Origin: Amycolatopsis mongoliensis
GTDB taxonomy: Bacteria > Actinomycetota > Actinomycetes > Mycobacteriales > Pseudonocardiaceae
Assembly: GCF_030285665.1 (NCBI RefSeq)
Contig: NZ_CP127295.1
Span: 8,432,001 to 8,496,000, forward strand
DNA length: 64,000 bases
Direction: 5' to 3'
Shown: in pieces, positions 49,681-57,422 of the stretch
How positions within the stretch are numbered: position 1 is the first letter of the stretch
Layout of the letters: the number at the start of each line of letters is the position of its first letter
Translations under genes and position numbers: made by a program
Notes under the pieces: model-generated
The model's input: only the letters and a program-made list of their open reading frames with translations
Told to the model about the DNA's origin: nothing
The model's database searches: none

Positions 49681-50658
49681 ATGGCAGGTTCACCCAGACG
49701 GGTCACGATCGTCGGATTCCCCGACGTCGAGCTGCTGGACGTCGCCTGCCCGGCCGACGTGCTCGATGCCGCGAACCGCCACGGCGCCCGCCCGCCGTAC
49801 GAGATCCGGCTGGCCACGATCGACGGCCAGCCGATCCGCACGTGCTCCGGCCTGATCCTGCAGCCCCACCTGCGGCTCGACCAGGTCGCGGGCGACCTCG
49901 ACACGCTCGTCGTCGCGGGCGGCTGGGGCAGCACGACGGCGGCGTCCGACGAGCGCGTGCTGGCCCACGTCCGGCGGCTGGCCCAGACCAGCAGGCGGGT
50001 GACGTCGGTCTGCACGGGCGCTGAGGTGCTGGCCGCGGCGGGGCTGCTCAACGGCCGCCGCGCGACGACCCACTGGCGCTGGGCGGCGAAGCTCGCGGAC
50101 GCCTACCCGGCGGTGACGGTGGACCCGGTGCCGCTCTACGTCCAGCACGGCAACGTCTACACGGCCGCCGGGGTGACCAGCGGGCTCGACCTGACCATGG
50201 CGCTCGTGGAGGCCGACCACGGGCCGACGCTGGCCCGCGAAGTGGCCCGGTCCCTGGTGACGTACCTGCAGCGGCCGGGGAACCAGGCCCAGGTCAGTCT
50301 GTTCCTCGCCGGCCCGCCGCCGGAGCACCGCGAGGTCCGCGACCTGACCGCGTACATCGCCGAGCACCTCGACGAGGACCTCGGCACGCCGGCGCTCGCG
50401 GCCCGCGCGGGGATCAGCACACGCCAGCTGACCCGCCTGTTCGACGCGCACCTGGGCACGACCCCGGGCAAGTACGTCCGCACGGTCCGCACCGAGCACG
50501 CGGCACGCCTGCTGTCCGGCACCGACCTCCCCCTGGCGACGATCGCCCGCCGCTGCGGCTTCGGCTCGACGGAGACGCTGCGCCAGGCCTTCCTCGACCA
50601 CTTCGACACCCCGCCGTCGGCCTACCGCCGCGTCCACGTCCGCCAGGCCTACGGCTGA
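49681..50658 (+). CDS. GlxA-family AraC/DJ-1 transcriptional regulator
   Basis: 325 residues. N-terminal DJ-1-like domain (VTIVGFPDVELLDVACPADVLDAA, TSVCTGAEVLAAAGLLNGRRATTHWRWA) and C-terminal AraC helix-turn-helix pair (LAARAGISTRQLTRLFDAHLGTTPGKYVR, IARRCGFGSTETLRQAFLDHFDTPPSAYRR). TAGCGT (49669-49674) ends 6 nt before the ATG: leaderless. It probably controls the divergent DJ-1 gene. Followed at once by the palindromic repeat array. Confidence 0.92.
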   Translation: MAGSPRRVTIVGFPDVELLDVACPADVLDAANRHGARPPYEIRLATIDGQPIRTCSGLILQPHLRLDQVAGDLDTLVVAGGWGSTTAASDERVLAHVRRLAQTSRRVTSVCTGAEVLAAAGLLNGRRATTHWRWAAKLADAYPAVTVDPVPLYVQHGNVYTAAGVTSGLDLTMALVEADHGPTLAREVARSLVTYLQRPGNQAQVSLFLAGPPPEHREVRDLTAYIAEHLDEDLGTPALAARAGISTRQLTRLFDAHLGTTPGKYVRTVRTEHAARLLSGTDLPLATIARRCGFGSTETLRQAFLDHFDTPPSAYRRVHVRQAYG

Positions 50659-50662
50659 TGCC

Positions 50663-50825
50663 GTGTCGACCCCGCAATCACGCGTGTCGACCCTCCGATC
50701 ACGCGAGTCGACCTCCGGATCACACCGAGGCCGCGGCGGGCTCGCGTGACCGGGCGGTCGACACGCGTGACTGGAGGGTCGACACGTGACTGGAGGGGCG
50801 ACACGCGTGATTGAAGGGACGACAC
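50663..50825. repeat. Compound palindrome of seven 19-21 bp units
   Basis: Three units head one way (50663-50683, 50684-50704, 50705-50725), an 18-bp centre (50726-50743) follows, and four units run in the opposite direction (50744-50764, 50765-50785, 50786-50804, 50805-50825). The unit begins GTGTCGACC and ends ATCACGC on the plus strand. All are directly adjacent, and RNA from either strand could fold to a stem of more than 60 bp. It sits between the GlxA-type gene and the YibE/F gene. Confidence 0.9.
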
Positions 50826-50892
50826 GGCGCATCGGGACGAACCGGGCCGTGGGCGGCCCCTCGCGCGGACCCGGGAAACCCGCTGTCAGGAT

Positions 50893-52470
50893 GTGCGGGT
50901 GGACCGCCCCGACCTGGACGACGACGCAACCGGCCCGATTCGCCGGATCACGGACGAGGTGTCCCCTTCCCCGGCCCGCGGAGCGTCCGGAACGCCGGGA
51001 ACGCCCCGGAAGCCCGCCCGCCGGACGCCGCCCGAAGGCACGCGGCGCCGCACCGACACCGGACCGCAGCGAGTCCAGGCGAACGGCGCTCGGCGCGTCC
51101 CCGCGGGCGACCAGCGGACCGACACCGGGCCCCAGCGCGCCGCCCGGCGCGGAGACACCGGGCCGCAGCGGGTCCCGGCGGAAACCCAGCCGCGCACGGC
51201 GAAAAAGCCCGAACCCCAGCCGGAAACCGGCCACGGGCACGGCCATGGGCACGGGCACGGCCCCGCCGCCCCGGCGTCCAAGCGGGTCCGGCTGCTCCTG
51301 ATCTGGCTGCTCGCCCCGCTCGCGCTGGCCACCGTCGTCGGCATGATCGTGCTCTACCCGTGGGGCAAACCGGACCCGACGAGCGTCGTCCCGCAGGGCA
51401 CGCCGGTGGCCGCGAACATCACCGCGACGAACACCGGCCCTTGCCTCGCCCAGGGCCAGGTCCAGGTCGGCGACCAGAGCGACCCGAACGCGAAACCCTG
51501 CCTGACGGTCGACCTCACCATGACCGACGGCCCCGCCGACGGGAAGAAGCTCAAGCTGACCGTGCCGATCGAGCCCAGCACCCCGCGGTTCACCGCGGGC
51601 GACGCCGTCGTGCTCGCCTACAACGGCGGGAACGCCGGCGACCCCGCGAGCTTCCAGCTGGTCGACTTCCAGCGCGGCACCCCGCTGCTCGTGCTCGCCG
51701 CGCTCTTCGCGGTCGCGGTGCTGGTGCTCGGCCGCTGGCAGGGCCTCGCCGCGCTCGTCGCGCTCGGCCTGTCCTTCGTCGTGATCGCGCTGTTCATCCT
51801 CCCGGCCATCCTCGCCGGCGAGAACCCGCTGGTCGTGGCCATCGCCGGGTCCGGCGCGATCATGTTCATCGCGCTGTACCTGACCCACGGCCTCTCGGCG
51901 AGAACGTCGGCGGCCGTCCTCGGCACGCTCGCCAGCCTCGCCCTCATCGGCGTCCTGTCGGCGATCTTCTCCGCCGCGGCTTCGCTGACCGGGCTCGACG
52001 ACAGCACGTCGACGCTCATCGGCTCGCTCGGCCACGGCATCGACTCGCGGGGACTGCTGCTCGCCGGTGTCGTGATCGGCGCGCTCGGCGTGCTCGACGA
52101 CGTCACCGTCACCCAGACCAGCGCCGTCTGGGAGCTCCGCCGCGCCAACCCGGACCTGAGCTGGCAGGAGCTGTACCGCTCGGGCCTGCGGATCGGCCGC
52201 GACCACGTCGGTTCGGCGGTCAACACGCTCGTCATGGCCTACGCCGGGGCCGCGCTGCCGGTGCTGCTGTACTCGTCGATCTCCGGCGTCGGGCTCGGTG
52301 CGCTGCTCGGCAGCGAGGAGATCGCCCAGGAGATCGTCCGGACGCTCGCCGGCAGCGTCGGCATCGTGGCGGCGGTCCCGGTGACGACGATCCTGGCCGC
52401 GCTGATCGCCTCGCGCGAGCCGGCCGGGTACCTCAGCAGCACCACGAAGGCCGTTCCGTCCCACCCGTAA
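50893..52470 (+). CDS. YibE/F-like membrane protein with His-rich tail domain
   Basis: 525 residues. The N-terminal 125 residues are cytosolic, basic and low-complexity, with three DTGPQR repeats and a GHGHGHGHGHG run (about 113-123) that could bind metal. A membrane helix (VRLLLIWLLAPLALATVVGMIVLYPW), an extracytoplasmic beta domain (to about 255) and seven or so further helices (from TPLLVLAALFAVAVLVLG) follow; HGIDSRGLLLAGVVIGALGVLDDVTVTQTSAV is a YibE/F signature. Function of the family is unknown. GTG 50893 or GTG 50899 could be the start. Confidence 0.85.
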   Translation: MRVDRPDLDDDATGPIRRITDEVSPSPARGASGTPGTPRKPARRTPPEGTRRRTDTGPQRVQANGARRVPAGDQRTDTGPQRAARRGDTGPQRVPAETQPRTAKKPEPQPETGHGHGHGHGHGPAAPASKRVRLLLIWLLAPLALATVVGMIVLYPWGKPDPTSVVPQGTPVAANITATNTGPCLAQGQVQVGDQSDPNAKPCLTVDLTMTDGPADGKKLKLTVPIEPSTPRFTAGDAVVLAYNGGNAGDPASFQLVDFQRGTPLLVLAALFAVAVLVLGRWQGLAALVALGLSFVVIALFILPAILAGENPLVVAIAGSGAIMFIALYLTHGLSARTSAAVLGTLASLALIGVLSAIFSAAASLTGLDDSTSTLIGSLGHGIDSRGLLLAGVVIGALGVLDDVTVTQTSAVWELRRANPDLSWQELYRSGLRIGRDHVGSAVNTLVMAYAGAALPVLLYSSISGVGLGALLGSEEIAQEIVRTLAGSVGIVAAVPVTTILAALIASREPAGYLSSTTKAVPSHP

Positions 52471-52542
52471 CGCCGGAGCACCCCGACCGGACTGGACCAG
52501 CGAGAACGCGGTAGGAAGGCGGCAGCCGACCCGGGAGGCGCC

Positions 52543-52788
52543 ATGATGCTGTTCGCCGGACCGCGGTGCCTCGTGCGCGGCGCGCTGCGGGTGGTCACGG
52601 CCACCGTCCAGGCCGTCGAGTCCCTGCCCCGCATCGCGGCCGCCCTCGACGACGTCCGCGCCACGCTGCACCACGTCGAGCGGCTCGCCGCGTACATCGC
52701 GCAGGAGGTGCCGGAGCTCGTCTACCAGCTCGAGCAGCTCCGCGAGGCGGACGAAGAGCTCAGTCGAGAGTCGCCACGAACCGGCTGA
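52543..52788 (+). CDS. Small amphipathic helical protein
   Basis: 81 residues. After MMLFAGPRCLVRG, it is a chain of heptad-like helices (LRVVTATVQAVESL, AAALDDVRATLHHVERLAAYIA, LEQLREADEEL), a likely coiled coil. GGGAGGCGCC precedes the ATG. Its 3' end overlaps the convergent gene by 29 bp. No family recognised. Confidence 0.6.
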   Translation: MMLFAGPRCLVRGALRVVTATVQAVESLPRIAAALDDVRATLHHVERLAAYIAQEVPELVYQLEQLREADEELSRESPRTG

Positions 52789-53401
52789 CGGCCTCCATCG
52801 TGAACCGCTGCACGTACTTGCCCGACGGCGCCACCGACGCCAGCCGGTAGAGCGGGCGTTCCGCCACGCCGGAGCCGCGTGCCTCGGCCTTGAGCTCGGC
52901 GACCAGCAGCTCCCCGAACACGAGGCCGTTCGCCTCGACGTTGTTCATCAGCGCGTTCGCCAGCTTCCGCAGCTGCAGGATCCCCAGCTCGCGGCCGCCG
53001 GTCCCGGAGAACACCGCGAGGTCCACCTTCGCCACCTTGCCCCGCTGGCCGGCGTTGACCAGCAGGCTCACCGTGCGGGAGCCGCGGACGTCGCCGATCA
53101 CCAGGTCGAGGCGCGTCGCGGTGACCAGGTCGACCCGGCGCAGCCCCCAGGTGCGCACGAGCAGCGTCGAGCCCTCCAGCCAGACGCGGCGCCGGATGCT
53201 GACCGCCATCACGTACAACAGCGGCAGCGCGATCACCAGGGCGACGACCAGCCCGATCACGGTGCCGCCGATCAGGCCCGCGACGCCGCCGAACGCGGCG
53301 GCGACGATCACCACCCCGATGAGGCCCGATATCCCGCGGCGCCGGCGCCCGCGCGGGTCCTCCTCGAACAGCGCCAGCCGTTCCGGCGTCTCCTCGGCCA
53401 T
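52760..53401 (-). CDS. Two-helix membrane protein, unknown function
   Basis: 213 residues. After an Arg-rich start (GRRRRGIS), two membrane helices lie at about 25-70, followed by a 145-residue cytosolic domain starting RRRVWLEGSTLLVRTWGLRRVDLV, which looks like a PH-like beta barrel. ATG 53401 has AGGGG 7 nt upstream; a GTG two codons earlier overlaps the MBL stop. Likely co-transcribed with the MBL gene. Confidence 0.7.
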   Translation of the reverse strand: MAEETPERLALFEEDPRGRRRRGISGLIGVVIVAAAFGGVAGLIGGTVIGLVVALVIALPLLYVMAVSIRRRVWLEGSTLLVRTWGLRRVDLVTATRLDLVIGDVRGSRTVSLLVNAGQRGKVAKVDLAVFSGTGGRELGILQLRKLANALMNNVEANGLVFGELLVAELKAEARGSGVAERPLYRLASVAPSGKYVQRFTMEAVSRFVATLD

Positions 53402-53403
53402 GG

Positions 53404-53970
53404 TCACGCCCCTGTTCCGGCGAGGAACGGGTTGCCCACGCGTTCCCGCCCGATCGTCGTCGCCGGGCCGTGGCCCGGCAGCACCACCGTGTCGTCCGGC
53501 AGGCTCGCCAGCAGCTCACGCACCGACTCCGCGTCGGCGCCGCGGCCGACCGAGCCCGCGAACAGCGTGTCGCCGGTCAGCGCGACGCGCCCGCCTTCGG
53601 ACGTCTCCAGGCCCAGCACCACCGACCCCGGCGTGTGCCCGGGCAGGTGCCGGACATCGACGGCCAAACCGGCGAAAGTGCCGGTTTCGAGCGGCACGCT
53701 GTCGCCGTCGTACAGCTCGGCGTCGCCGGGGTGCAGGTGCAGCGGGACGCCGTGGTCGGCCGTGAGCGACGCGGCCGAAGCGACGTGGTCCGGGTGCCCG
53801 TGGGTGGCGACGAGCGCCGCCGGGACGAGCCGGTGTTCGGCGAGCGCGGCGGTCAGCGGCGCGGCCACCTCCTGCCCCGGATCCACGACCACGCACGGGC
53901 CACCGGCGGCCTCCGCCAGCAGGTAGCAGTTGGCCTGCAGCGGGCCGCTGCCGAACCCGACGACGAGCAC
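53404..53970 (-). CDS. MBL-fold hydrolase, glyoxalase II-like
   Basis: 188 residues. The full metal motif is present: THGHPDHVAS, LPGHTPGS, TGDTLFAG and the last LPGHGP. It matches the short MBL hydrolases that, in many actinomycetes, lie between a peptidyl-prolyl isomerase gene and hisS, near relA. Here it is divergent from the isomerase gene. The exact substrate is unknown, perhaps a hydroxyacyl-thioester. Confidence 0.88.
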   Translation of the reverse strand: MLVVGFGSGPLQANCYLLAEAAGGPCVVVDPGQEVAAPLTAALAEHRLVPAALVATHGHPDHVASAASLTADHGVPLHLHPGDAELYDGDSVPLETGTFAGLAVDVRHLPGHTPGSVVLGLETSEGGRVALTGDTLFAGSVGRGADAESVRELLASLPDDTVVLPGHGPATTIGRERVGNPFLAGTGA

Positions 53971-54117
53971 CGAACGCCTCCCGGACTTCCGCGCCGGATG
54001 GCGCCGATCACGATCGGGTTGAGACTAGCGGGCCCTGTACATGGTCCTCACAGGCTGTGCCCATACACTGCCGCTACCTCAGACGTGTGACACGAGCGGA
54101 AACCTGGAGGGTACGGG

Positions 54118-54990
54118 GTGGCGACCAACCAGCAGCGCCGCGAAGCTGCGAAGCGCAAGCTCGAGAGGCAGCTCGAGCGCCGATTGGAGCAGCAGAAGCG
54201 ACGCAGGAGGATCGGCGCTGGTGTCGTCGGCGTGGCCGTGCTCGTCGTGGCGGGCGTGGTGGTGTGGATCGTGAGCGCCAACGGCGGTGACGCCACCGAC
54301 ACCGCGGCGTCGTCGTCGGCCGCTCCGCCGCCGACCGACCTCCAGATCCCGACGCAGCGCACGGCTCTGCCGAAGCGGGCGACGGCGCTGCCGAACCCGA
54401 CGACGTGCGACTTCAAGGCCGACACGACGGGCAAGGCGCCGAAGAAGGTGAACCTGCCCGACGGCAAGAACGTCCCGTCGACCGGCACGGTGAACGTGAC
54501 GCTGAAGAGCACCGCGGGCGACATCCCGCTGACGCTCGACCGCGCGCTCGCGCCCTGCGCGGTGCAGAGCTTCATCAGCCTCGCGAAGCAGAACTTCTAC
54601 AACGACACCATGTGCCACCGGCTGGGCACCGAAGGCCTGCAGATGCTGCAGTGCGGTGACCCGTCGGCCACCGGCGACCCGACCCAGGACGGTCAGGGCG
54701 GCCCCGGCTACACGATGCCGGACGAGGCGTTCCCGGAGATCAAGTACGGCCGCGGCATCCTCGCGATGGCGAAGACGTCCGCGCCGAACTCGGGCGGCAG
54801 CCAGTTCTTCATGGTCTACGGCAGCGCCGAAGGCCTCCCGGCGGACTACTCGGTGTTCGGCAGCATCAGCGACGAGGGCCTGAAGGTCCTCGACGCGGTC
54901 GCCAAGGCGGGCATCGCGAACCCCAACCCGCAGGACGGCACCGGGGCGCCGACCAAGCAGGTGAAGTTCACGGGCGTCACCGTCCAGTAG
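54118..54990 (+). CDS. Membrane-anchored cyclophilin-type peptidyl-prolyl isomerase
   Basis: 290 residues. A basic, coiled-coil-like N-terminus (NQQRREAAKRKLERQLERRLEQQKRRRR) precedes one membrane helix (about 32-52), a linker and a cyclophilin domain (about 120-290). The domain has FISLAKQNFYNDTMCHR, GTG-like DGQGGPGYTMPDEAF and FMVYGSA. The FHR motif reads MCHR, so the usual Phe-His-Arg catalytic centre keeps Arg. GTG 54118 follows GGAGGGTACGG. Its TAG stop overlaps the next start by one base. Confidence 0.92.
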   Translation: MATNQQRREAAKRKLERQLERRLEQQKRRRRIGAGVVGVAVLVVAGVVVWIVSANGGDATDTAASSSAAPPPTDLQIPTQRTALPKRATALPNPTTCDFKADTTGKAPKKVNLPDGKNVPSTGTVNVTLKSTAGDIPLTLDRALAPCAVQSFISLAKQNFYNDTMCHRLGTEGLQMLQCGDPSATGDPTQDGQGGPGYTMPDEAFPEIKYGRGILAMAKTSAPNSGGSQFFMVYGSAEGLPADYSVFGSISDEGLKVLDAVAKAGIANPNPQDGTGAPTKQVKFTGVTVQ

Positions 54991-55768
54991 TGACGGCGCG
55001 CCTCGAGCTGAACGGGGACCCGCTCGGCCCGGACGCCTTCGTCGCGGGGATGACTCCTACGGTCACTTCACCGCGATGCAGGTCCGGGACGGGCGGGTCC
55101 GCGGGCTCGCGTTCCACCTCGAGCGGCTGGCCACGAGCACCCGCCTGCTCTTCGGCAGCGACCTCGACGTCGACCTCGTGCGGTCCCACGTCCGGCAGGC
55201 GATCGCCGGCGAACCCGCGCTCTCGGTGCGGGTCCTGGTGCTCACGCGCTCGTTCGACGAGCCGATGAAGCCGGAGATCCTGGTCCGGACGCTCCCGCCG
55301 CACCCGCCCGACCCGGCGCCGCTGCGCCTGGGGACCGTGCGCTACCAACGGGATCTGCCGCAGGTGAAGCACCTCGGCACGTTCGGCTTGATCTACCACG
55401 CCCGCCAAGCCGAGCTGGCCGGGTACGACGACGCGCTGTTCGTCGACCCCGCGGGCCGGATCAGCGAGGCCTCGGTCTGGAACGCCGGGTTCCTGGCCGG
55501 CGACACGGTCGTGTGGCCGGAAGCCGCGGTGCTGCCGGGGATCACGATGCTGGTGCAGAAGGAAGCCCTGCGCCGGCTGGGTGTCCCCCAGGAGACGCGC
55601 GAGGTCCGGCCCGCCGACCTCCGCGAGTTCGACGCGATGTTCGTGACGAATTCCGAGACGCCGGGGCGCGCGGTCGCGTCCGTCGACGACCTCGTGCTGC
55701 CGTCCGCCGACCGCGCGGTGGAGCTGCTGGCGCGGGCCTACGAAACCGTGCCCTGGGACGAGATCTGA
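54990..55768 (+). pseudogene. Class IV aminotransferase with 1-nt frameshift
   Basis: The N-terminus in one frame (GTG 54990: TARLELNGDPLGPDAFVAG) and the remainder in another (from about 55050: DSYGHFTAMQVRDGRVRGLAFHLERL...) together give one complete branched-chain/aminodeoxychorismate lyase-type aminotransferase-like protein, about 259 residues. The frames meet at a GGGG run (55046-55049); adding one G restores the whole frame. The core segments KHLGTFGLIYHARQAELAGYDDALFVD and ISEASVWNAGFL, with the PLP-region elements, are intact. Either the gene is broken or one base is missing from the assembly. If translation starts at ATG 55076 instead, the conserved N-terminal strand is lost. Confidence 0.78.
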
Positions 55769-55841
55769 ACCGCGGCTCCGCCCGCCCCGTGTTAAGGGGC
55801 AACACCGGGACCCGCCGGGGTCGCCGGGGAGAGGGCGGACC

Positions 55842-56651
55842 ATGCTCGAAAACCGGGTTCCCGCGGTGCGCCGCGTCCTCGGCCGGGCCGGGCAGGCCGG
55901 AGCAGCCGGGGTCCTCTTCGCCGTGCTCGCCGGCGGGCCCGCGCTCGCGCAGACCACGCCGCCGCCTCCGGTCAAGTACTACATCGTTCCGCACGCCGAC
56001 AACCCCGACGACATCACGTTGTTCAAGATCGCCGAGCGGGCCCTCGGCGACGGGCGGCGCTTCCCCGAGATCTTCCAGCTGAACCAGGGCCGGCCGCGGC
56101 CGGACGGGACGCCGTTCACCGACCCCACCGCCATCGAGCCCGGCCAGGTGCTGCAGCTGCCCGGCGACGCCAAGGACCCCGCCGTGCAGTTCGGCCCTCT
56201 GCCGGCCACTCCCCCGGCCGTCCCGCAGGCGAAACCGGCCGAAGAACCCTCCGGGCTCGGCGTCGGGCTCGCCTCGGCGGTCAGCGGCACCGGTGGCCTG
56301 CTGACCGGCCTGCTCGCCGGACTCTGGTGGCGCCGCCGGCCGCAGCTCGTCCCGCCGCCGCCGTTCGAGCCGCAGCACCAAGAGGACGATGACGGCTCCG
56401 GCTCGGTCAGCGGCACCCTGCCGATCCCGGTCGTGGTCCCCGAACCGCGGCCGGACGCGACGCCGGAAGTCCTGCTGCGCGAGGAGCCGATCACCGCCGA
56501 GCACTCGATCATCGTGCTCGACACCGCCGACACCCAGGTGATCGCCGCGATCCGGCCCGGCGCGCAGTTCCGGTTCCGCTTCGACAAGGAACCGGGCTTC
56601 GCCGACAGCTCCACCGTCCTGGTCGTCGACGACGAAGGCGACAGATCGTGA
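55842..56651 (+). CDS. Secreted/anchored protein with LysM-like domain
   Basis: 269 residues. Signal peptide (about 1-36, ending ALAQ), then a LysM-like segment YYIVPHADNPDDITLFKIAERALGDGRRFPEIFQLNQ...IEPGQVLQLPG (about 45-110), a Pro-rich linker, one membrane helix (VSGTGGLLTGLLAGLWW, about 145-165) with RRR after it, and a 100-residue tail expected in the cytosol. This layout puts a peptidoglycan-binding part outside and a possible signalling part inside. Start at ATG 55842 after GAGGGCGGACC. Confidence 0.72.
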   Translation: MLENRVPAVRRVLGRAGQAGAAGVLFAVLAGGPALAQTTPPPPVKYYIVPHADNPDDITLFKIAERALGDGRRFPEIFQLNQGRPRPDGTPFTDPTAIEPGQVLQLPGDAKDPAVQFGPLPATPPAVPQAKPAEEPSGLGVGLASAVSGTGGLLTGLLAGLWWRRRPQLVPPPPFEPQHQEDDDGSGSVSGTLPIPVVVPEPRPDATPEVLLREEPITAEHSIIVLDTADTQVIAAIRPGAQFRFRFDKEPGFADSSTVLVVDDEGDRS

Positions 56652-56758
56652 CGGATTCCCTCGTGGCCCCCCGTACGTAGCGGGTCACTCTGCGCTGAAC
56701 GGCTCAACCGGTGCCGGAACGCTGGCCTTCGGCCCGCCGGTGCCGCAATAGTCGAACG

Positions 56759-57322
56759 ATGACCTCGGATCCGTTCGGGACGCTGCGGAAGACGCTCTGG
56801 ATCGGTGGTGCCCCGTGGACGGGCAAGTCCACCGTCGCCCGGCTGCTGGCCGCGCGCCACGGGCTGGCGACCTACCACCACGACGATCGGGCCCGGCCGG
56901 CCACCACCCCCCCCGACGACGTCCCGGCCGGTGACCAGCTGACCGCGTTGCTGGCCGAGTTCCGGCGGCGGTTCGAGTGCGCCCTGGACGAGCTGCGCGC
57001 CTGGGAGTCGCCGCGGCCGATCGTCGCCGAGGGCCGGGGGCTGCGGCCGGAGCTGGTCGCGCCGCTCGTGGACTCGCCCAGCCGGATGGTCGTGCTGGTA
57101 CCGACCGAGCTGTTCCGCCAGCACCAGCTGCGGCACCGCTCCGACGGACCGGCGATCCCCCGGCAGCGGACCCGGCTGACGCGCGACCGGATGCTCGCCG
57201 CGCAGGCCGTGCGCTCGGCGCGGGAGCTCGGCATCCGGGTCATCGAGATCGACGGCAAGCTCGATCCGGCCGGCGTCACCGACGTGGTCGACGACCACTT
57301 CCGCGCCTATCTCGACGCCTGA
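56759..57322 (+). CDS. Small P-loop kinase-like protein
   Basis: 187 residues from ATG 56759. Walker A GGAPWTGKSTVARLLAARHG at about 15-34, an HHDD motif after it, and a LID-like Arg-rich region (RQRTRLTRDRM). It resembles nucleoside/shikimate kinase-type P-loop proteins, but I see no specific substrate motif. It lies 100 nt upstream of the GH97 gene. Confidence 0.7.
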   Translation: MTSDPFGTLRKTLWIGGAPWTGKSTVARLLAARHGLATYHHDDRARPATTPPDDVPAGDQLTALLAEFRRRFECALDELRAWESPRPIVAEGRGLRPELVAPLVDSPSRMVVLVPTELFRQHQLRHRSDGPAIPRQRTRLTRDRMLAAQAVRSARELGIRVIEIDGKLDPAGVTDVVDDHFRAYLDA

Positions 57323-57422
57323 AGAGGTTTTCGTCCCGCTCTGTCCGTTGACCGGATGCGGAACGGCCGCCGAAGATCGATGATCGGCACCGTTTCTCCG
57401 CGCAGCGAGGGAGCTGGGTTCT

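Noticed and set aside
45819..50658. Biosynthetic gene cluster controlled by the SARP regulator
   Set aside because: No polyketide synthase, NRPS, terpene or other assembly genes lie nearby.
50663..50825. CRISPR array
   Set aside because: The units touch each other without spacers, change direction in the middle, and no cas genes are present.
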